Program-made: the position numbers and the translations under genes | The notes under the pieces: model-generated | Database searches by the model: none | The model's input: only the letters and a program-made list of their open reading frames with translations | Told to the model about the DNA's origin: nothing | Shown here: piece by piece, positions 1 through 11,200 of the stretch | Position numbering within the stretch: the stretch's first letter is position 1 | How the letters are laid out: every line of letters begins with the position of its first letter | Assembly: GCA_037127315.1 (NCBI GenBank) | Contig: JBBBDQ010000330.1 | Coordinates: forward strand, 6,331,501-6,395,500 | DNA from: Ascarosepion bandense | Lineage: Eukaryota > Mollusca > Cephalopoda > Sepiida > Sepiidae | DNA length: 64,000 nt | Direction of reading: 5' to 3'

Positions 1-181
1 TATAAAAAAAAAAAAAAAGCTCAAATATATTTAAGAATTTTTTATTTGATTTTGGATTTTGGTGGGGGGCTGGAGCAAATATTGTAATTTTATTATAAAG
101 GCCAATCTCCTTTACGAACTGTAAAATCTCAATTTGTTCAGTATTTTTAAACAGTTCCTTTTAGGTTATCTACTCTATAGT

Positions 182-476
182 GCATCGTGGCGTAATGGAT
201 ATTAGCCTGGAATAAGAAGTCAGAGAGTAGTTCAAATTCTAGTTAAATTTGTTTCATTTACTTATATGCAAATATCCTTGGCAAAGACATTAATCCCTCT
301 CTTTTCCCTCTCACTGTTGTTTGAATAGCCAGACAAATTGGGTTCTATAGCTTTGGTTGGCAACCACTCTACTGCAGAAAGAAATGGCAACCTACTGCGA
401 AAAAATCTTCTGCCTAGACATGTCTTGAAAGAGACATGATTGCCCAATCATGTTTCACATATGACACTTAACTGAC
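182..476 (+). mobile_element. SINE A (tRNA-headed), complete but old
   Basis: It runs from a GCATCGTGGCGTAATGGATA head (A-box-like) through CTTGGTTGGCAACC and ATGGCAACCTACTGCG to the GACACTTAACTGAC 3' end, in the order of the clean copies at 34.3 and 60.8 kb. Confidence 0.75.
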
Positions 477-1352
477 CCTCTCTGTAGTACTTGACTCTTG
501 TTTATTGGAATTCAATACAGATTATCAATATACATTCCTTTTAATCCAGTGTGTATGCTGATACTGCTGTGCAAATAGTATTAGTGTACTCTACAATCAT
601 TTTTAACTAACATATATGCTTATGAGTTAGAATGATGATTATCATTACAACTGGTTCCCAAAAAATGGAAACTACTTATCACCAAACTTATTCAGAAATC
701 AGAAGTTGGTATTTAATCTTATTTCAAATAGGGATTTATATATAACTGATGCCCGAGGAATAATAACTTGTGAACCAATTAATTGAAACATTTAATAGTC
801 TTGGTAATAAAATAATCTGATTTAAATGTTAAAATATTTTTATTTAAAAATGGTAGATGATACCACAGTTTATAGGTTCATTTCAAAAACTTTCCCTGAT
901 CAGAGCCTGATAGGTGATCTCTCCTCTGAACTAGCTAGAACTGCTCAGTGACAAGTGGGCAGGGAGTGAGGACTTGCTTGTAACATTTCATACCTGAGCT
1001 AACCCCAAATTTTTTCTGGTCATGTACTCTCAGTAAGGCTCTATGCCTTGAACATCTATTGAGACTCGAATTCACTTGAGATCTCATATGATACATTGAT
1101 TAAGATACTGGGAAAAAGGTCTGTTTCTTGTATCATTCCAGAAAGTACATGATCAGTTGTAATCCTATTGATACTCTATTGCTGTTTCCAGGGCATATGT
1201 TCAAACTACTTTATCTAGTTCCACCAATCCAAACTTCTACGGCTAGAATATTCAATACCACATACACAGTAAGGAGGAAGCTTCTTCCAAAGAACTGCTA
1301 CTTTGTAGAACACTTATAAGCGGATTTCTCCATAATTGCTACAAGGCTTACG
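477..1352. other. no recognisable feature
   Basis: AT-rich sequence with only short stop-limited frames. No exon signals or shared repeat words were noticed. Confidence 0.4.
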
Positions 1353-1712
1353 GGACACATCACATTGAAACACAAGTTTTCATATGATCACTGAAGTTAA
1401 ACAGCATTGAGCTTGGTGAGTATGTAGACAGGTGACTGCTTTGGAATACCAGGTGCTGTGGATAATGGCTCAATAATTAAATGGAGAGCTGAGTTTCAAT
1501 TCCCATTATATTCAATTATGCACAAATATCCTTGGGAAAGGTATGAATCCTCTTCTCACTCCAGCTATGGGTTACACAGTAAGACTTGTATCACTAAACC
1601 ATTATTATCTCAGCACCTCCAAAGGAAAAAATTTACAATCTAAAAATATTTTCTGGCTTTAAATAATCCGCAAAGTTGATAAGCAGTAGAAAATGAATTG
1701 ATCAATAATCAC
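1353..1712 (+). mobile_element. SINE C (5S + tRNA chimera, C tail)
   Basis: Partial 5S-like head (GATCACTGAAGTTAAACAGC...GGAATACCAGGTGCTGT), a tRNA-like GAGAGCTGAGTTTCAATTCC box, then the C tail (AAATATTTTCTGGCTTTAAATAA, GTTGATAAGCAGTAGAAAAT). Confidence 0.72.
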
Positions 1713-1904
1713 TACAATTCTAAGCTCTTCAAGTCTAGAGGCAGCTGCTATCTAGCCTACATAACCTCATAATCTTCACTTTTATATCCCTACAACAATC
1801 TCACTCAATAACCCTCTACCTTGAGTCTCTCTTGGGCCTTATATTGGGTAAACATTTAGTAAAAAAAAAAAATATAATCATGATGAATTATTACTAGTCT
1901 ATTA

Positions 1905-2148
1905 TTTTTTTATTGGATTTTCAGCTGAAATTTCTGGTATGCATTATGAAGAAAAAGGGCTTGGAAAATTTGACACACAGGACTTATTGAAAGGGATGGG
2001 GGGGGGGAGAAAGAAACAAAAAGTAACCTACCTACAGGGTTTGTGTCAATGGATGGCAATGAGAACAAGGATGGCAAAGAGTTACATTTACATGTACAAG
2101 AAACAGAAAGTTGTGGAGAGCTATGATCACCTATTTTTTAGTTACTAA
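1905..2148 (+). mobile_element. RTE-like LINE 3' end fragment
   Basis: The translated stretch KGLGKFDTQDLLKG...KQKVTYLQGLCQWMA matches the C-terminal tail of the LINE family at 16.7 and 56.9 kb (KEGLENLTLTG...CKWIAEQ). It is 5'-truncated and followed by A-rich sequence. Confidence 0.6.
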
Positions 2149-2267
2149 TCAACCTACATTAACATAACTGGTCAATATTTTGTGACATAAGGTGTCATGA
2201 TTTAAAAAAAAAAACAAACAAAAAGTTTGAAAACCATTGCTTTACTTGGTTGAATCATAGAATTGTT

Positions 2268-2430
2268 AATTTTGCGGAGTACCTCAATGTGGTGTAATGG
2301 TTAACAAGCTTGTCTCAATAGAACAATTATGACAGTTGTGAGTAAGATCCTCATTGGGTGCTCTATAATTTTGGCCTTATGTCACATCTAAGTTATGCTT
2401 AGAAAATCATTCTGGAATTGTTAAACTTGG
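2268..2430 (+). repeat. tRNA-like repeat (another SINE head)
   Basis: AATGTGGTGTAATGGTTAAC is A-box-like; the B-box region (GTTGTGAGTAAGATCCTCAT) is decayed. AGTTATGCTTAGAAAATCAT recurs as AGCAGTGCTTAGAAAATCAC near 28,950. Confidence 0.45.
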
Positions 2431-2698
2431 TTAGCATACTTCAGAAACTGTAGTATTTTTTTCTTTTACTCCAGAACTGATCTCTGATAAGAATTAATTT
2501 GCATTTAAAACTGATCTGATCTGCATATATTTACTAAGCCTAGCTTACTTTTAAAATGTAGCTATCTAAAAAGATCTATTGCCCTGTATATGCAAAAGTG
2601 TTGAAAGTTCTTTGCTTAAATTTAAAATAAGAAGCTATTTGTTTGTCTACTCTTTCCCACCTTTAGAAAAATTGCCTGGAACCTTTTTGTAAATCTGA

Positions 2699-3000
2699 CA
2701 GTCAGTTAAGTGCCATATGTGATACACGCTTGTGCGATCATGTCTTGAAAGAGACAGGACTGACTGGGTAGTAGATTTTCCTGCAGTAGGTTGCCATTAC
2801 TTTCTGTAATAGACTGGTTGCCAGCCAAGGCTATAAACACAATCTGTCCTGTTATTTAACTCATAACTGGAGGGAAGAGATGGATTAATACCTTTTCCAA
2901 GGGTATTTGTGCATAAGTAAAAGGAATTAAACTGGAATTTGAACTTGGCTCCTCGATTTCTTGTTCTGAGTTGATATCCACTGCACCACAACACACATTC
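2699..3000 (-). mobile_element. SINE A, complete
   Basis: The + strand starts CAGTCAGTTAAGTGCC (3' end complement) and finishes CCACTGCACCACAACACACA (head complement). Confidence 0.8.
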
Positions 3001-3516
3001 AAACCTGACATTGTTAGACCATAAAACATTTAATTGATATTGTTAAATAGTCCTTAAAATTATGAATGTCAATATTTTTAGTGGATAGTTTGAAACTATT
3101 AATTTTGTTAATTCTTTTTGATTTTTTAAATTCTATGCGCGTCTACTTTTCAATCATGAGCTTCTAGTGTTCAGCATCTTGGTTTGTTATTTAGTACACA
3201 TCTTCCTATTGTTTCTTTAAACTGATACTTTCTGTTTAACCTTTTTGGCATTTAACAGGCTCAAACACACCCATAAATATCCGTTTTCAAAATCTCACTG
3301 TTCGCATAACTTCCTGCATTAATTGCAATGATGGCAGAGTATACAAGATGTGGGTTATGGCAGGTTGAACATTGGCAGCCAATATTTATGAGGCAGGTTG
3401 AATACTAAATGGTTAAATTTAAATTTCATATTTTCTTGAGCCCAGATAAAAGCTTTGAAATTTTCCAGCCGATTTCAATAAAACTTTCACTTTTCAAAAT
3501 TATAATTTATATTTAT

Positions 3517-3548
<32 letters not shown>

Positions 3549-3571
3549 CTTTTTTTTTATTATAATAGTGT

Positions 3572-3606
<35 letters not shown>
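3517..3606. repeat. (CA)n and (TA)n microsatellites
   Basis: (AC)n at 3517-3543 and (TA)n at 3575-3606, next to the 3' end of a SINE E. Confidence 0.85.
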
Positions 3607-3611
<5 letters not shown>

Positions 3612-3613
<2 letters not shown>

Positions 3614-3915
3614 TATAGTCATCCACAGACAGATCTTTTTCGTTGTATCACAGCTCATCAATATGGTTAGACTCCAATTGCTTTTTAACTCAGGATTGAA
3701 ACCCGCCCGAAGTGACGTCAGTCGGCAATTCTACCTCTGGGCTACGAGCGTTCGGTAGAAGAAAGCAGACTTTTTAGCATGTATATCATTATACATACCC
3801 AATAGCCATAGTGCTCTAATTCATTATTGAATGAGCAATGCGTATATGCCAGAGTAGCTACTGTTTTCAAAGTCTCCCATTCTTCCAGAGTGCTCAATCA
3901 GGGTGTGAGAATGTA
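3612..3915 (-). mobile_element. SINE E (tRNA-headed)
   Basis: Minus strand: ACACCCTGATTGAGCACTCT..., CGTAGCCCAGAGGTAGAAT (A-box-like), GCGGGTTTCAATCCTGAG (B box), then GATGAGCTGTGATACAAC and AGATCTGTCTGTGGATGAC, ending in the (TA)n/(CA)n tract at 3517-3606. Confidence 0.72.
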
Positions 3916-3919
3916 AATT

Positions 3920-5300
3920 CTTCACTACTTGACAACTAAATTATTTCAAAAGAATAAAATATAAAATAAGGCACTGTTAAAGAGCAAACATGCAGCAAGA
4001 GCTTTCATAAATAACAATAAAGTTTAATCAGTCAGTTAAGTGCCATACATGATATATGCTTTGGGCGATCATGTCTCGAATCTGACTGGGCAGAAGATTA
4101 TCCCACAATAGATTGCCATTGTTTTCTGCGGTAGACTGGTTGCCAGCCAAGTCTATAGAACCCAATTTGTCCTATTATTTAACCCATAACTGGAGGGAAA
4201 AGATGGATTAATGCCTTTCCCAAGGGTATCTGTGTGTAAGTGAATGCGAAGAATTCAACTGGAATTTGAACTCGCCTTCCTGATTTGTCGTTCTGAGTCG
4301 ATATCCATTACACTACAATGCACATTAATAACTGGTATTAAAGACAATGAACTGACACTGCCTCACTATTGTCTCTCTAATGAACAGAGCTGACACTTGA
4401 GAATGACAGGAGGGAATGACGTACACACACACAAAACAATCTTTATTATAATAGGAAAACTATGTAAAGTTCTTATTTTAGATTTTCTGATGAATCTTAA
4501 TTCTGAAGTTAATGATTAAATAAGTTTTAGGCAAGTTCTGCAACAATAAAATATCTGTAGAGATTCCCCTCTCATATAGTTAAATATTTCAGCTTAACAA
4601 CTTTACAAAGATATTGCAGTAACAATCATAAATATGACTGCTGGTTGTTATTTGAAGAAGTAAGGGAATACAAATGAAAAAATTTGAAATTGACAACTTT
4701 TTTCATTTCTTTGAAATAGCTCTTGAAATACTTTCATCTACTCTTTCTTTAATTTTCTTGCTGAAACCAAGTAGCATCTCTGTTGTTTCTGTGTTTTCAC
4801 ACCCTCTCCCTAATTAAAAAAGAATAGTCCATTATTTATGAGGTATTGGCAGGGCATAATAATTAAGTAAATTAAGGAACTAACAAAGGGAGGGACAAAC
4901 AGAAGGGTTAAATATTGTACACCTGCCATCAAAAATGACAGGAAATATTTGAGAGGATTATTAGATGTTTCCTCACAGGTTATCCCCCACCAACCCAAGT
5001 GTGACAGGAGGGAATATATATATATATATATATATATAATTAGTTTTTATTATAATAGGGAAAAGATTATATAGATTTTAATCACTACTCAACAACCTAA
5101 TTATTGCAAAATAATAAAGCACTGTTAAAGAGCAAACGCACACCAAGAGTTTTCATAACTGGTATTAAATTGGATGAACTGAGTCGATACTGCTTTTCTA
5201 TTGTCTTTCTTTTTCCGTGAATGTGACAGGAGAGAAAAAATATACACACACACATACATACAGTCTTTATAATCTGGAGGATAATTAAGACATGGTGAGG
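3920..5300 (+). repeat. locally repeated unit with internal (CA)n/(AT)n
   Basis: AGGCACTGTTAAAGAGCAAAC...AGAGCTTTCATAA...GGTATTAAAGACAATGAACTGA...GACAGGAGGGAA...TTTATTATAATAGG occurs at 3950-4460 (split by a SINE A) and again at 5005-5290. GACAGGAGGG...TTTATTATAAGAGAGG recurs at 24.92-25.01 kb. 4460-5005 between them holds nothing recognised. Confidence 0.5.
4029..4326 (-). mobile_element. SINE A, complete, nested in an older repeat
   Basis: CAGTCAGTTAAGTGCC...CATTACACTACAATGCAC. It interrupts a repeat whose uninterrupted copy at 5,150 reads TTTTCATAACTGGTATTAAA; ATAAC appears on both sides of the SINE. Confidence 0.8.
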
Positions 5301-5999
5301 AAGAACGTGTCAGTTTAAACCAACACCAAGTGAATATAAGCATTATTCATGCACCACTTGTACAAAATGGAACACTAGGTTGAGTTTAAAGTGGCATCTT
5401 GTAGCCATTTAAAATTGCCCGTGACACCCTTAGTACCCTTTAAAAAAAAAAAATCTCGACACCAGGTAATATTCCTAACTTCTTTCTGAAGAAGTAATGC
5501 ATAAGGAAAACAGTCCCCTACTGTGGGCTGGCTGGAGGATATAGGTTAAATCTTCCTGTGTTCTCCTAAATCTTAATTCTTGATGTGGTTGGTAATGTTT
5601 AGGAAATGCCAAATTTGTAAATAGGCAACAGATTTGGGGAAAAAATGGGTGTGTGAACTTTTAAATTTAATTAAAAATAAAACGTTACATTTTTTTATTT
5701 ACTTACACTTTTTTTTTTAATAAGCCATGTGTCTTTAATCTCAGCTACATTTTTTATAACCAGGCAACCAATTTTCAGATGTTAATTCATGAACGTGTGT
5801 GTGTGCACGCGCACGTGAATGTGGTTTGTGTGTTGGAAAGCTAAGACACTAATTTCAAACTTGTGGTTAATCCCATAAACAAGGGGTCTTTTTAAATCTG
5901 ACAGCTGACATTAGGCCACCTGCTATCAGCATCATTACATGCAGTCAAAGATCCAAACACTGTTTTACTCATCTATCAATGGCTATTGTTTCATGCCTT
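5301..5999. other. no recognisable gene; short (GT)n
   Basis: GTGTGTGTGTGCACGCGCACG near 5795-5815 is the only structured stretch. Confidence 0.4.
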
Positions 6000-6122
6000 T
6001 CAAAAGCTAAAAGTATTAAAAAACAATAAAATTTCCTTGGAAACAAAGAAAGCAATGCTGAACTGCCATGTAATCAATCCTCAAATATGGCAGTGAATGC
6101 TGGGCAATTTCCTCACAGATGA
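6000..6122 (+). mobile_element. RTE-like LINE fragment, left of SINE B insertion
   Basis: It carries the NKISLETKKAMLNCHVINP-like and YGSECW-like region (TATGGCAGTGAATGCTGGGC). It stops at TCACAGATGA, which is duplicated at 6618, so this and the next piece are one element. Confidence 0.65.
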
Positions 6123-6617
6123 TTTTTTGGTTGTTTTTGTTTCATGGCATATCAACCTTGGTGGGTCATTTATTGCCAACTAAATTTTATTTATTTATTG
6201 CTGGTAATACCTTTTTCTTTTCAACAATTTATTATTGTTTTTATATAAGTTTTGTGTCTAGTAATACTTTTTTCTTTTTGAGTATCAAGATTCATTGGGA
6301 TTTGTTTTTAAGGGAAGGGTCCCCAAGTCCTACCCTGTTATTTAACCTATAACTGGAGGGAAGGGATGGATTAATATTTTTCCAAAGGTACCAGTGCTTA
6401 AGTGAATGCAGGGTATTCAACTGGAATTCGAACTTGGCTCACTGATTTCTCTTTCTGAGCCGATATCCACTGCACTACAATGCACATCCGTCACTAAACG
6501 CTTACAGCACCTGGTATTCCCAAGCGGTCACCCATCTAAGTACTGACCAGGTTCAACGTTTAACTTCGGTGATTGAGCAAGAACCAGTATATTCAACGTG
6601 ATATGGCCATAAGCCCA
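6123..6617 (-). mobile_element. SINE B (5S rRNA + tRNA chimera) inside an RTE-like LINE
   Basis: TCACAGATGA (6113-6122 and 6618-6627) flanks 495 bp. Read on the minus strand: GGGCTTATGGCCATATCACG, a 5S-rRNA-like region through GAATACCAGGTGCTGTAAGC, the tRNA-like head shared with SINE A, then the SINE B tail ending TGCCATGAAACAAAAACAACC. Confidence 0.87.
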
Positions 6618-6800
6618 TCACAGATGAGGGGCAAACTAGAGACAACAGAAATGTGGTTCTACAGAAGAATGCTGAGAATACCATAGACAGGCCATGTGAT
6701 CAAAAAGAAAGTTTTAAAAATAATACAAAGGATAAGTTGTGGAGTGATGTAATTGCACATGTCCTGAAGAGACACAATTCATGAAAAGATTATTTTTTAA
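6618..6800 (+). mobile_element. RTE-like LINE fragment, right of SINE B insertion
   Basis: After the repeated TCACAGATGA the LINE resumes with LETTEMWFYRRMLRIP-type sequence (LRIP in another frame) and runs to about 6800. Confidence 0.65.
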
Positions 6801-6899
6801 AATCTTTTTTAATTTAAACTGTTTATAGATTTGTATTTATTTTAAAATAAATTATTTCATAATATTAAAATTTTGGTTTTATAGTTTTGTTTCATCATG

Positions 6900-7285
6900 T
6901 TGAAACACTAGTTCCTGTATGATCACTGAAGTTAAGCAAAGTTGGGCCAGGTCAGTACCCAGGAGGATGCCCACTTGGGAATACCAGATTCTGTAATCTT
7001 GGATGGTAATGGATAACAGTTTGGAATTGTTAATTGGAGATCTGAGTTCCAATTTCCATTGGGTTCATTATATTTACTTAAAATGCAAATACCCTTAGGA
7101 AAGGTATGAATCCACCTCTTCTCTCTCTAGCTATGGATGAATTAGTAAAACTCATATCACAAAAATTATTGCAAAGAAAAAAAAACAACAAAAAAAAAAA
7201 AAGCTTCTCATCTAAAATATTTCCTTGGTTTAAATAACCTGCAATGGGTTGATAAACCATAGAAAATTAATTGATAAATCAATTT
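6900..7285 (+). mobile_element. SINE C, complete
   Basis: 5S-like GATCACTGAAGTTAAGCAAA...GGAATACCAGATTCTGTAAT, then GATGGTAATGGATAACAG and GAGATCTGAGTTCCAAT, then the C tail ending GATAAACCATAGAAAATTAA. Confidence 0.75.
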
Positions 7286-7409
7286 ATTATTTGCCTTTTA
7301 GAAATATTTTTGTGTGTTTTATTTAATTTATATATTATGTAAAAGTTGTCAAAATGAGAAAAGCTTGCTTACCTGTTAATATTTGGACCCTGTTACTTAT
7401 ACCCAGTTT

Positions 7410-7636
7410 AGCTGTTGTATAGCAATCCTTAATTGCACATATTTTTTAGAACTACCTGATTCAGTTTTTGTTGGATTGATAAGTTGGTAGTTCTAACCAT
7501 AAATGACCATAAGGATAATTTTCCCAATAACCTCTCTTACTGACTTATTAACTCAATTTATCTAATTCAGTTTTTGTTGAGCCAGGAAATTCAAAAAATA
7601 TATGCTATTTATTAAGGATTGCTACACAATGCAACT
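7410..7636. repeat. inverted-repeat (foldback/MITE-like) segment
   Basis: AGCTGTTGTATAGCAATCCTTAAT at 7410-7433 (first 20 decisive) is inverted at 7612-7636 (AAGGATTGCTACACAATGCA), with GCACATATTTTTTAG / AAAAAATATATGC also paired. Inside, AATTCAGTTTTTGTTG-type words repeat directly at 7460 and 7564. It sits directly upstream of the GIY-YIG retroelement remnant. Confidence 0.5.
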
Positions 7637-7649
7637 AATGGGAAGACAC

Positions 7650-8830
7650 AAATGAGTGTATTTCTTGGTTCCAGAAAAATAAGAATAAAGAAAAAAACAC
7701 TTTCATAAAATGACATCAAAAACTTCTACCTATCGATATCTGAAAAAAAAAGTTGCTGGGATCTTTGAATTTTGCTAAGTGGTTCATAAATCAGAACATA
7801 TAAACATAATTTTACATTGTTGTAAGTCCATACTGTTCAACAATGACAAAGTATGGATTTTAAAAAAATCAAAAAAGCACATTTGATGTACCACAAGGTT
7901 CATTTGATGGAGCCAAAGTTTATGAACTAATAAGCCTGTATATTCTAAATAAGATCAATAGAATATACCTCATAGACAACCACAGATTATACAGAGATGA
8001 TGGATTGATGATAGTGCAGGACAACAGAAGATCAAATGAAAAGATAAGAAAAATGCTTTTCAAACTCTTCAAGAGATTTTGATTTTGAAATAGAGGTCAA
8101 AATGAATAAAAAGTTGTCTAATATTTGGATGTAGAATTTAATCTGTAAACTCAGTGTCTCCCCATGTGAAACCAACACAAATTTGAGGTATGTGAACACT
8201 GGATTTAACCGTTCTGCTAATATAATCAAACACATCCCTAAAGGAATAGAACACAGGTTATCCGAATGTGGTGAAAGAAAAAAAATTATGAAAGCCATTT
8301 AAATGGAAATGTCCATAAAAATAAATTAGAATATAAACCTCAAATAAGCAAATGAAGAATTATTCGAGGAAACAAAATATTTGGCTCAACCCACCTTTTT
8401 AATTTAGAAGTCTAAAATAGGGAAAATATATTTCTTAAATTGATTAGTAAACACTTCCCTAAAAATTCTAACACAAAATACTCAATAGAAATACAATTAA
8501 ATTAAGTTACAGCTGCACTCACAATGTAGAAAATTACATAAAAAGACAAAATACCAAAAATTAAAGAAAATGTGCAGAAAAAATATCATTTAATGAAAAC
8601 TAATTGCAGATACAAATACAAATGCCTACTTAATGGAGTTTATAAATAACTTTCTATTTTACAAAGCAGAAGTACAAGATGCAAATGGACAGAGAAAAAT
8701 ATATGTAGAATGTACTGAAGAGAATTTTAAAAAACATTGGTATAATCACAAATCTACTTTCAAGCTAGAAAGCCTAAAAAATTGTACCAAGCTAGCTAAC
8801 CATGTGTGGAAAGTTTTTAAAAAATGGTGA
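7650..8830 (+). pseudogene. degenerate reverse transcriptase + GIY-YIG-like retroelement
   Basis: Conserved blocks appear in order in shifting frames: SWFQKNKNKEKNTFI then DIKNFYLSISE (RT block A, about 7660-7740); CKSILFNNDKVW (about 7830); GSFDGAKVYELISLYIL (7898-7955); the catalytic LYRDDGLMIV (7990-8020); IRKMLFKLFK (8045-8075); YLDVEFNL (8119-8142); NIIKHIPKGIEHRLSE (8218-8268); ISKHFPK (about 8440-8460). The C-terminal part (8633-8830) has FYKAEVQD, KIYVECTEENFKKHWYNH and KLANHVWK, matching the GIY-YIG-like (YIGLT...KxRW.NH) end of this retroelement type. Several frameshifts and stops make it dead. Assignment to the Penelope-like group rests on the C-terminal domain; the RYRDDGL-style catalytic box is unlike canonical Penelope (YVDD). 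Confidence 0.75.
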
Positions 8831-9298
8831 AATCCCTTATGTAACTTGGAGCATATTAAAAAGGGGGCAGACCTTGCAACAGCAGTGATGTTTGCAGATG
8901 GTGCCAAGAAGAGAAGTTAGCCATGGTATCATTTCCAGAATAAGAAAGGTTGCCAAATGAAAGGTTGAAAGTAATGTCCAAATGTAAACACACCAGAAAA
9001 TATATTTGAGGCTTGTACAAACCCAGTTGAAAATGTTTACAATTCTTGATTAGCTCTTCCCTTATTTTAAACTTCCAGTTAAATGTTCTGTTATGCGTTT
9101 GAAAAAGCATTGAATGATCAGTTAATATAAAACACCTAAAAATACCAAAAGGTTGAAAACAAGGTAGCGTAAACAGCTGACTTCCAAATTAGTAACATAC
9201 ACACACAAATTTAGTCAGATGAAGTCCTGAAGTAAAGCTTTTTCCACTTTGGTGTACAATTTCACACACACACACACACACACACACATTGTGAGTAT

Positions 9299-9349
<51 letters not shown>

Positions 9350-9939
9350 GCAGCTTCCGATTTTTAACACTATGAAATTCATCCTTAACAATTGACCCTT
9401 CTTCAAGTCTGTCACCACCCAACATCATACTTATCTTTTAATTGTTTTAAATCCTGTCCCTTCTGACAAAAAAATCAGCCACTTCAAACACTTCTGGAAG
9501 ATTTTGTTATTTTTCTTGTTGGTGTCATTAATATTTGTCTTTTCATTCTAGAAAGAGTTGTTCTGTTATTTATTTATTTTTTTTCCTTCTCAGACTGTTT
9601 TTCTTTCCTTTTTTTATTTCCTCATGACTTGAAAGACTTATACCAATTCATCTCTTATCACCCCATTTATGCTAATTTTGGGGAGTGAATGCAAGCAATC
9701 ATATATAAAATTATAAGTAAAAACAAATGTACATAATGCTGAGTGTATTCATATTCATTTTTTGTGTGAGTTATCTCCCTTGCAATATCAGTGAACACTA
9801 TTTTCGTTAGGACAATGGTAAACTGTTCCATGATGTATATGAAGCTCAGAGATGGAAAAAATATCTCTGTGCAAAAGCAGAGAACTACAATAATAATTGG
9901 AAAAATATTTAAGGACTCCAATAAAAACCTAACAATAAT
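8831..9939. repeat. microsatellite region, otherwise nothing recognised
   Basis: (CA)n at 9262-9289 and (CA)n-(TA)n at 9298-9346. Predicted frames across these are only microsatellite translation. No gene evidence in the flanks. Confidence 0.5.
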
Positions 9940-10520
9940 AGGGACTTAAAAATATATTTCAAATACTGTCATTTTTTTTTTTTTTTTTTTAATGGACTGG
10001 ATATACTTCTGTCTGCTGTGTCCTTTCAGGACATGGGTGATCATCACTCTCCACAACTTCCTTTGTAGATCTTGACAGTGTTGTTTTGCTATCTTACTTA
10101 ATCTCTGTTCTTCCAACCATTTATACAAACTGCTTCTTTTCTGTCACTCTTGTCTTTAGTATGTCCTTCCAAGGCCTCTTTTCTCATTATGTACCCTAGA
10201 AATTTTAATTCTCTTTCTGATTCTGTGTCCATTTTGTTTTTATTTTCTCTAAAACTTCATTGTTATTCCCATGTTCAGTCCATGGTATTCTCAGCTCTAT
10301 TCTGTAGAATCACATTTTTGTTGCTTCAAGTCTCTGTGTCTATTGTCCAGCATTCATATGTACATAATGGAAAACCAATATTACATGACAGCTCAGTACT
10401 CTTTTCTTTGTTTCCAATTAAATTTTCCTGTTTCTTAATACTTTACTTACCTTTTGTATGGTTTCTTTACCTTTTTCAATGCATCTTCGATTTTGGTGCT
10501 ATATTTTCCTTCCTCTGTTA
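9940..10520 (-). mobile_element. RTE-like LINE 3' end
   Basis: The minus strand encodes ECWTIDTET, then ERELKFLGYIMRKEALEGHT, then KWLEEQRLSKIAKQHCQDLQ and LWRVMITHVLKGHSRQK. It ends in a run of A (T24 on the + strand at about 9966-9990). The 123-codon + frame here is its complement. Confidence 0.68.
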
Positions 10521-10859
10521 AAACTAGTTTCTATAAGAAAAAAAAATCACTCTGCAAATATCTCAAGGTCTTCATTTTAATTCTTTTCAAAATATCTTTT
10601 GCTGAGATATTCTTGCAGCACATTATTTAGCATACTTTCCCCACCCATTTTGTTCTAAGATATCTTTAAAAACATTTATGGAATTATCTGTTTATAGAAC
10701 CTTATGTCAGTGAAAATTTTTTACTTAGTCACCAAATAAACATGAATCTCGCACTATTCCCATGGAATATAATGCTCTTTCTCTTAACTAGTTCCCTTTC
10801 ACATGTATATACAGTAAATACCAACAAGCAATGCTTTATTTCAATTTTTAAGGTATCAA

Positions 10860-11060
10860 AAGTAGTAGATTGGATGACCCTGGACAAATTAAATTAACCA
10901 ATCATGTCCTATTCATTTTCAAAGGAATGTAGGCAGGCATTATCCTTATGTTGGATATTATATTGGAATAACACATCTTCCAGTTGTAAGAGAAACAGAA
11001 CAAGTTAAACAATGTATATGAAACTGTTCAATATTTTCTCTACAAGAACTAAAGATAAAC
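10860..11060 (-). repeat. dispersed repeat H, copy 1
   Basis: Its complement shares TTGTTTAACTTGTTCTG, TGTTATTCC and ATAATGCCTGCCTACAT with 57,560-57,700, in the same order. Confidence 0.55.
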
Positions 11061-11069
11061 AAAATTGAT

Positions 11070-11192
11070 GGATTCATTTTCTACAGCTCATCAACCTTTT
11101 GCAAGTTATTTAAAGCCAGAAAATATTCTTAAATTGTTAGAATTTATTTTGAAATAATAATAGTTTTAGCAATGCAAGTCTTGCCAATTAGA
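11070..11192 (-). mobile_element. SINE C tail, left of SINE A insertion
   Basis: CTCATCAACCTTTTGCAAGTTATTTAAAGCCAGAAAATA is the complement of the C tail (first 20 bases decisive). It continues beyond the SINE A at 11501. Confidence 0.7.
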
Positions 11193-11200
11193 CATATAGT

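Noticed and set aside
6119..6352. Frame starting with a signal-peptide-like MIFWLFLFHG
   Set aside because: It lies entirely inside the complement of a SINE B tail; the hydrophobicity comes from T-rich sequence.
10150..10521. 123-codon + strand frame with hydrophobic stretches
   Set aside because: It is the complement of an RTE-like LINE C-terminal region on the minus strand.
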